The position numbers and the translations under genes were made by a program. 64,000 nt of DNA. Origin: Bacteroides_D sp963546395 (lineage in GTDB: Bacteria > Bacteroidota > Bacteroidia > Bacteroidales > CAJPTX01). The notes beneath the pieces are model-generated. The model did not search any database. It was not told the origin of the DNA and worked only from the letters and a program-made list of their open reading frames with translations. Location of the stretch: the NCBI GenBank assembly GCA_963546395.1, contig CAUUMS010000010.1, positions 6,872-70,871 on the forward strand, given 5' to 3'. Of this stretch, positions 59,585 through 64,000 are shown piece after piece; the first letter of the stretch is position 1; the number at the start of each line of letters is the position of its first letter.

Positions 59585-59592
59585 CAAAGGTA
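59585..59592 (-). promoter_or_regulatory. -7 element of the lipoprotein-lpxH unit
   Basis: Minus strand TACCTTTG (inside TATACCTTTGG), 42 nt upstream of the ATG at 59540-59542. Confidence 0.6.
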
Positions 59593-59950
59593 TAACATTT
59601 GCGCCACACGGGCCGACTCTACCATTCGGAGTTCGGCTCTCACCGTCCTTTGCGCGGTGCACCCCGGTGACCCATGCGAATTGTTCCGGGCAATCGAACC
59701 CATGCCACCCCCACATCTTGCGTCGTCGATCTCATGCATACGCTCGATCCGATGCGGTGTTGAGGTCTCTAGAGTTCAGTGCCCAAGGGGCTAAAATGGC
59801 CTCGCTACCTAGCTGCGATGTACCATCATCGACCAGGCTCGGCACTGCACACCGTGAAGCCACGGTCTATTTTGCGCTAAAATTCTGGTAATCAAGTTAT
59901 TATGCTATTCGATCATTCTGATTGCAGGTGAAGATCGGCCCTTTCCTCGC

Positions 59951-60006
59951 CGTGGCAACTCCGTACCAACGCCGTATCAAGTCCGTATTTGGTAGGCTTT
60001 GGTACC
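59951..60006. repeat. Dispersed imperfect palindrome, copy D
   Basis: CCGTACCAACGCCGTATCAA, then GTCCGTATTTGGTAGG, then a right side CTTTGGTACCTTCTTGGTGC that pairs only partly. The left 37 nt match copy A at about 33 positions. The right arm appears to be the most decayed of the four copies. Confidence 0.7.
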
Positions 60007-60085
60007 TTCTTGGTGCATAGTGGCTACGGCGATGGCCCGGGGATGCGCCCTTGTTGTCCCGCACGGGCATTTGCCGAAAGTGTTG

Positions 60086-60093
60086 TACCTTTG
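60086..60093 (+). promoter_or_regulatory. -7 element of guaA
   Basis: TACCTTTG, 39 nt before the guaA ATG at 60133. Confidence 0.6.
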
Positions 60094-60132
60094 CGCTTTG
60101 ACAGCAGGTGCACGTAATCAGGCGGATTGAAT

Positions 60133-61677
60133 ATGGGTGGAGGGGTGCAGGGACGATGGGTGTTGATTTTGGATTTTGGCTCGCAGTACACGCAGCTCAT
60201 CGCGCGACGGGTGCGCGAGTTGGGGGTCTACTGCGAGGTGCGTCCCTACACGGCCGGGGTGCACGAGGAGAAGGGGCTGTGCGGGGTTATCCTCTCGGGG
60301 AGCCCCTGCTCGGTGCACGATGCCAAGGCCCCGGCGGTGGATCTGTCACTCCTAGGCAGCAAATACCCCGTGCTGGGGGTCTGCTACGGGGCTCAGCTGA
60401 TGGCGCATGCGCTGGGTGGGCGTGTTGAGCGTAGTGCCAAGCGGGAGTACGGGCGGGCCACGCTCCGCGTGGAGGATGGGGCCACGCCGCTAGTCTCCAC
60501 TGAATGCGAGGGCTCCACAGTGTGGATGTCGCACGGCGACAGCATTGCGCATCTGCCTGCGGGCTGGCGTGTGCTGGCTTCCACCGACAGCATACCCGTG
60601 GCCGCCTTCGTGGATGAGTCGGGACGACGCTATGGCGTGCAGTTTCACCCCGAGGTGTCGCACTCACAGCAGGGCACCGCGATGTTGCGGGCTTTCCTGC
60701 TGGATGTGTGTCAATGCCCAGCCGACTGGACGCCCAGGGCCTTCGTGGAGCAGACGGTGGCGCGCCTTCGCGCTGAGCTTGGGAACGAGGGGGTCATTCT
60801 GGGGCTCTCCGGCGGCGTGGATAGTACGGTGGCGGCAGCCCTCTTGCATCAGGCCATCGGGCCAAAGCTGGTGTGCATCTTCGTTGATCATGGGCTCCTT
60901 CGCAAGGGGGAGTACGAGGAGGTGCTTGCCTCCTACCGGGGCATGGGCCTCAACGTGATGGGGGTGGATGCGAGCGAGCACTTCTTCAGCGCATTGCAGG
61001 GGGTGACCGATCCGGAGGCCAAGCGCAAGGCCATTGGGCGTTGCTTCGTGGAGGCCTTCGAGCGTGTGGCTAAGACGCTGCCAGATGTGAGCTGGCTGGC
61101 CCAGGGGACAATATACCCCGACGTGATTGAGTCGGTGTCGGTGGGTGGGCCGAGTGTCACCATCAAGTCGCACCACAATGTGGGGGGGCTGCCAGAGCGG
61201 ATGAACCTGCGCATTGTGGAGCCGCTGCGCCTGCTGTTCAAGGACGAGGTGCGACGCGTGGGGGCAGAGCTCAAAGTGCCGGAGAACATACTGGGGCGGC
61301 ATCCGTTCCCGGGCCCGGGACTCGCTATACGGGTGTTGGGGGAGGTAACGCGCCAGCGCGTGGAGATACTCCAAGAGGCCGACGCAGTGTACATGCGGAT
61401 GCTGAAGGAGGCCGGTCTGTACGACAAGATCTGGCAGGCTGGGGCCATATTGCTGCCGGTGCGCTCTGTGGGGGTGATGGGCGATGAGCGCACCTATGAA
61501 AGCGTGGTGGCACTGCGGGCTGTCGTGTCGGTGGACGGCATGACGGCGGACTGGTACCCCATTCCGTACGACGTGCTCGCGGCAATCTCCAATGCCATTA
61601 TCAATGGGGTGCGTGGAGTGAACAGGGTCGTGTACGACGTGAGCTCCAAGCCGCCTGCCACCATCGAGTGGGAGTAG
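60133..61677 (+). CDS. guaA: GMP synthase (glutamine-hydrolysing)
   Basis: 514 residues starting MGGGVQGRWVLILDFGSQYTQL (ATG 60133; an in-frame TTG at 60127 is less likely). The class I glutamine amidotransferase domain has the catalytic Cys in GVCYGAQLMA and His/Glu in QFHPEVSHS. The ATP-pyrophosphatase domain has the P-loop GLSGGVDSTVAAALL, and the C-terminal dimerisation domain ends SKPPATIEWE. It converts XMP to GMP. Confidence 0.97.
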   Translation: MGGGVQGRWVLILDFGSQYTQLIARRVRELGVYCEVRPYTAGVHEEKGLCGVILSGSPCSVHDAKAPAVDLSLLGSKYPVLGVCYGAQLMAHALGGRVERSAKREYGRATLRVEDGATPLVSTECEGSTVWMSHGDSIAHLPAGWRVLASTDSIPVAAFVDESGRRYGVQFHPEVSHSQQGTAMLRAFLLDVCQCPADWTPRAFVEQTVARLRAELGNEGVILGLSGGVDSTVAAALLHQAIGPKLVCIFVDHGLLRKGEYEEVLASYRGMGLNVMGVDASEHFFSALQGVTDPEAKRKAIGRCFVEAFERVAKTLPDVSWLAQGTIYPDVIESVSVGGPSVTIKSHHNVGGLPERMNLRIVEPLRLLFKDEVRRVGAELKVPENILGRHPFPGPGLAIRVLGEVTRQRVEILQEADAVYMRMLKEAGLYDKIWQAGAILLPVRSVGVMGDERTYESVVALRAVVSVDGMTADWYPIPYDVLAAISNAIINGVRGVNRVVYDVSSKPPATIEWE

Positions 61678-61701
61678 TACGTCACGGGGCAATCAAAGGC
61701 G

Positions 61702-63360
61702 ATGGGTAGGATGGTAAATGTGAAGCGGCGGGTCGCACTGGTCGGCCTGGTGCTGGTGGCGTGGGCATTGCTGTGGGGCGTGGGCGGCGCGGCGAGGGCC
61801 CAGGTGTTTCGCCCCAGCCAATCCGACCTGAAGATGGTGTCATTCCTCAACTATCTTCAGCGGTACTACGTCGACACGATCAATCGGGATCAACTGGTGG
61901 AGAAGGCGATCGTGGCCGTGCTCGATCAGCTCGACCCGCATTCGGCCTACATCAGCGCGTCGGACAGCGAGGCTGTGACGGGGGAGATTGAGGGGAAGTT
62001 CAGCGGCATAGGCATTGAGTTCTCCATACAGCAGGACACGCTCCGGGTGATGGCTGCGGTGCCGAATGGGCCCGCCGAGCGGAACGGCATGCGGGCTGGC
62101 GATCGCATCCTGCGGGTCGATACCACCAAGGTGACGGGCATTGGCCTGACGAATCAGCGGGTCTTCAAGTTCTTGCGCGGCCCCAAGGGCACCAAGGTGT
62201 CCATCACGGCCCTCAGGCAGCGGGACACGCTGGAGTTCGTGCTGGTGCGCGATGAGATTCCGCTGCACAGCGTCGATGCCTACTACATGGTGGCTCCCAC
62301 CGTGGGCTATGTGCGCATCAATCGCTTCGCGTTGAACACCGAGGAGGAGTTCGCCCAGGCCATGGAGACGCTCAGCCGCCAGGGCATGCAGCGGGTGGTG
62401 GTGGATCTTCGTGGCAATGGGGGTGGGGTCATGCAGGCTGCCATTGGCATAGCCAATATGTTTTTGCCCAAGGGGGCCCTCGTGGTCTACTCGAAGGGGC
62501 GTGCCATTCCCGAGCAGCAGTTCTCCGCAACGGCTGAGGGGAAGTACGTGTCGTTGCCGCTGGCAGTGCTGGTGGATGAGTATTCCGCCTCGGCGAGCGA
62601 GATCCTTTCGGGGGCCTTGCAGGATCACGATAGGGGGATTTTGCTAGGGCGTCGCACGTTTGGCAAGGGGCTCGTGCAGAATCAGATTCCGTTGCCTGAC
62701 GGATCCCTGATACGTATCACCATGGCGCGCTACTACACGCCGAGCGGGCGTATGATACAGACCCCCTACCGCCTGGGGAAGCATGAGGAGTATGCGAGGG
62801 AGTTCCTGAAGCGATTCGAGCACGGGGAGTTCTTCTCGCGCGACAGCATTCACGTGGCCGACTCCCTCATCAAGTACACGCTCAAGGCGCACCGGCCTGT
62901 CTACGGCGGGGGAGGCATTCTGCCCGATGTCTTTGTTCCGCTCGACACCACGGATAATTCCCGCTACGCCAACCAGCTCGAGCGGCGGGGTATCGTGGAT
63001 CAGTGCGTTGCGCAGTACGTGGACTCGCACCGCGATGAGCTCAATAGGCGGTACACCTCGTTTGAGCAGTACAATCGTGATTTCACCCTGGCTAAGGAGC
63101 TGCTGGATTCCATCGTCACCTCGGGGCGGCGTAGTCAGGTGCCACTGCCGGGGGACACGCTGACAAGCAAGGACGTGAACGCCATAACGTGGCGCGTGAA
63201 GATGAGCGTGGCCCGCATGCGCTTCGGTTTCACGGAGCTCATACGGGTGCTCAATCAGAAGAGCCCCGCATTAGATCGGGCGGTAACCATTTTAGAGAAC
63301 TGGGAGAAGCGGGGGAAGCCCATTCTGGAGGGGCGAAAGCCCGTGGAGGAAAACAAATAA
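61702..63360 (+). CDS. S41-family C-terminal processing peptidase
   Basis: 552 residues: a signal or membrane anchor (RRVALVGLVLVAWALLWGVGGAARA), a short N-terminal helical part, a PDZ domain (about 85-165, GIGIEF ... NGMRAGDRILRV), and the S41 protease core with catalytic Ser in DEYSASASEIL and Lys in RRTFGKGLVQNQ. A C-terminal extension of about 170 residues completes it. It cleaves periplasmic proteins near their C-termini. It lies 24 nt after guaA, so it may share that transcript. The ATG at 61711 is an alternative start. Confidence 0.93.
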   Translation: MGRMVNVKRRVALVGLVLVAWALLWGVGGAARAQVFRPSQSDLKMVSFLNYLQRYYVDTINRDQLVEKAIVAVLDQLDPHSAYISASDSEAVTGEIEGKFSGIGIEFSIQQDTLRVMAAVPNGPAERNGMRAGDRILRVDTTKVTGIGLTNQRVFKFLRGPKGTKVSITALRQRDTLEFVLVRDEIPLHSVDAYYMVAPTVGYVRINRFALNTEEEFAQAMETLSRQGMQRVVVDLRGNGGGVMQAAIGIANMFLPKGALVVYSKGRAIPEQQFSATAEGKYVSLPLAVLVDEYSASASEILSGALQDHDRGILLGRRTFGKGLVQNQIPLPDGSLIRITMARYYTPSGRMIQTPYRLGKHEEYAREFLKRFEHGEFFSRDSIHVADSLIKYTLKAHRPVYGGGGILPDVFVPLDTTDNSRYANQLERRGIVDQCVAQYVDSHRDELNRRYTSFEQYNRDFTLAKELLDSIVTSGRRSQVPLPGDTLTSKDVNAITWRVKMSVARMRFGFTELIRVLNQKSPALDRAVTILENWEKRGKPILEGRKPVEENK

Positions 63361-63456
63361 GGAGCGTGGCAGCGTCGCTAGAATAGATGCGCTGCTGTGC
63401 GCCTGCATGCGAGAACCGAGAGGGTGCCCGCGGTGCAGGGAGACAAGGATGAATCG

Positions 63457-64000
63457 ATGAGTGAACAGGAAGAAGTAAAGTTTTCAGATCTCGGCCTCTC
63501 GGCCGAGTCGTTGGCGGCCATTGCCGCAAAAGGTTTTGAGACACCGTCTCCAATTCAGCGTTTGGCAATACCTGTATTGCTACAGGAGACGTGCGACATC
63601 ATAGGGCAGGCGCAGACGGGCACGGGGAAGACGGCGGCATTCGGCTTGCCGATCCTCGAGCAGCTCGACGTGGAAGCGCGGTTGCCCCAGGCGCTCATCC
63701 TGGCGCCGACCCGCGAGCTGGCCCTCCAGGTGACTGATGAGCTGGGGTCGCTCAGAGGCTCCAAGGCCCTACAGCTGCTCACGGTGTACGGTGGGCAGTC
63801 CATTTCCGAGCAGCAGCGCAGGCTGCGTAGGGGGGCACACATCGTGGTGGGAACCCCAGGGCGTATCCTGGACTTGCTGCGCCGCGGGGATCTGCACCTT
63901 GAGGAGGTGAAGTGGGTGGTGCTCGATGAGGCGGATGAGATGCTCAACATGGGCTTCATCGAGGATGTGGAGGAGATTCTCTCCCACGTCACCGGGGAGC
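63457..64000 (+). CDS. DEAD-box RNA helicase, truncated by window edge
   Basis: An open frame from ATG 63457 to the window end, 181 codons without a stop. The first RecA-like domain shows the Q motif (GFETPSPIQ), motif I (AQTGTGKTAAFG), motif Ia (PTRELALQV), TPGRILDLL (Ib) and motif II DEAD (VLDEADEMLNMGF). The protein unwinds RNA duplexes in ribosome assembly or decay. The second RecA-like domain and C-terminus lie outside the window, so the subfamily cannot be given. Confidence 0.95.
   Translation, partial: MSEQEEVKFSDLGLSAESLAAIAAKGFETPSPIQRLAIPVLLQETCDIIGQAQTGTGKTAAFGLPILEQLDVEARLPQALILAPTRELALQVTDELGSLRGSKALQLLTVYGGQSISEQQRRLRRGAHIVVGTPGRILDLLRRGDLHLEEVKWVVLDEADEMLNMGFIEDVEEILSHVTGE

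Larger units (their letters stand above)
59593..60132. other. Divergent gap holding palindrome copy D and guaA promoter
   Basis: About 540 bp with no credible gene. It holds palindrome copy D (59951-60006), the guaA -7 element (60086-60093) and an AT-rich stretch around 59875-59925. Confidence 0.5.

Noticed and set aside
1..64000. CRISPR array, prophage, insertion sequence or integrative element
   Set aside because: No regularly spaced repeats, transposase, integrase or phage structural genes were seen; the palindromes are single dispersed copies.

Overview
This 64 kb window is chromosomal DNA from a Bacteroidota bacterium, most likely in or near Porphyromonas. Base composition is fairly GC-rich for the phylum. 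The evidence for the assignment is: (i) at least a dozen intergenic copies of the Bacteroidota sigma-ABfr -7 element (TAnnTTTG, here nearly always TACCTTTG) just upstream of genes on either strand; (ii) a porG-like T9SS gene next to uppS, bamA and two skp/ompH genes, the order known from P. gingivalis; (iii) two secreted proteins with type IX (T9SS) C-terminal sorting domains; (iv) a complete Na+-NQR operon; (v) weak or absent Shine-Dalgarno sequences. There are no rRNA or tRNA genes, CRISPR arrays, phage or insertion-sequence genes. Gene content is mostly housekeeping and envelope.

Layout. 1-2616 (minus): a four-gene unit made of a 37-residue lipoprotein, 6-phosphofructokinase, a PagL-like lipid A deacylase and the start of another lipoprotein. 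3290-7121: prmC divergent from ribD, followed by a FecCD-type permease and its ATPase. 7188-9983: a TonB-receptor-like outer membrane protein. 10069-13759: rsmE, a stand-alone SiaC-type gene, a GH16-fold protein lacking catalytic residues, and nadK. 13931-20053: porG, uppS, bamA, skp, skp, murI (envelope assembly). 20677-22146: an abundant-looking lipoprotein/beta-barrel pair ending in a strong terminator. 22608-26805 (minus): dnaE-trxA. 27061-29877 (minus): a BspA-like, Ig-repeat T9SS surface protein. 30296-31650: thiE-thiD. 31942-37937: nqrABCDEF with a near-consensus promoter and a strong terminator. 38157-42674: an RND/MMPL exporter, a LolA-like periplasmic protein and a DUF1302-like outer membrane barrel. 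42995-45680 (minus): a U32 peptidase-family protein and a MATE pump. 45871-49427: pepD, a thioredoxin-like protein, a CcdA-like permease and a TetR regulator. 49669-51537 (minus): asnS-bcp. 51836-53560: a small T9SS-sorted protein and ahpC. 53629-54972 (minus): trkA. 55310-57367: htpG. 57571-59542 (minus): a lipoprotein with a degenerate thioredoxin fold, and lpxH. 60133-end: guaA, an S41 protease and a truncated DEAD-box helicase.

Themes. Envelope biogenesis is over-represented: BamA/Skp, PorG, UppS, MurI, LpxH, the PagL-like deacylase, the RND/LolA-like/barrel cassette, and several lipoproteins and barrels. Thiol redox defence is spread over trxA, bcp, ahpC and the thioredoxin-like/CcdA-like pair. 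Energy and sodium or potassium handling is represented by Na+-NQR and TrkA.

The least explained features are a family of four dispersed imperfect palindromes, each about 50-65 bp and each intergenic (near 3.2, 31.7, 42.9 and 60.0 kb); the three-gene lipid/hydrophobe-export-like cassette at 38-42.7 kb with a candidate operator palindrome upstream; and the inactive-looking GH16-fold protein. All calls come from reading the sequence; no database search or structure prediction was run.
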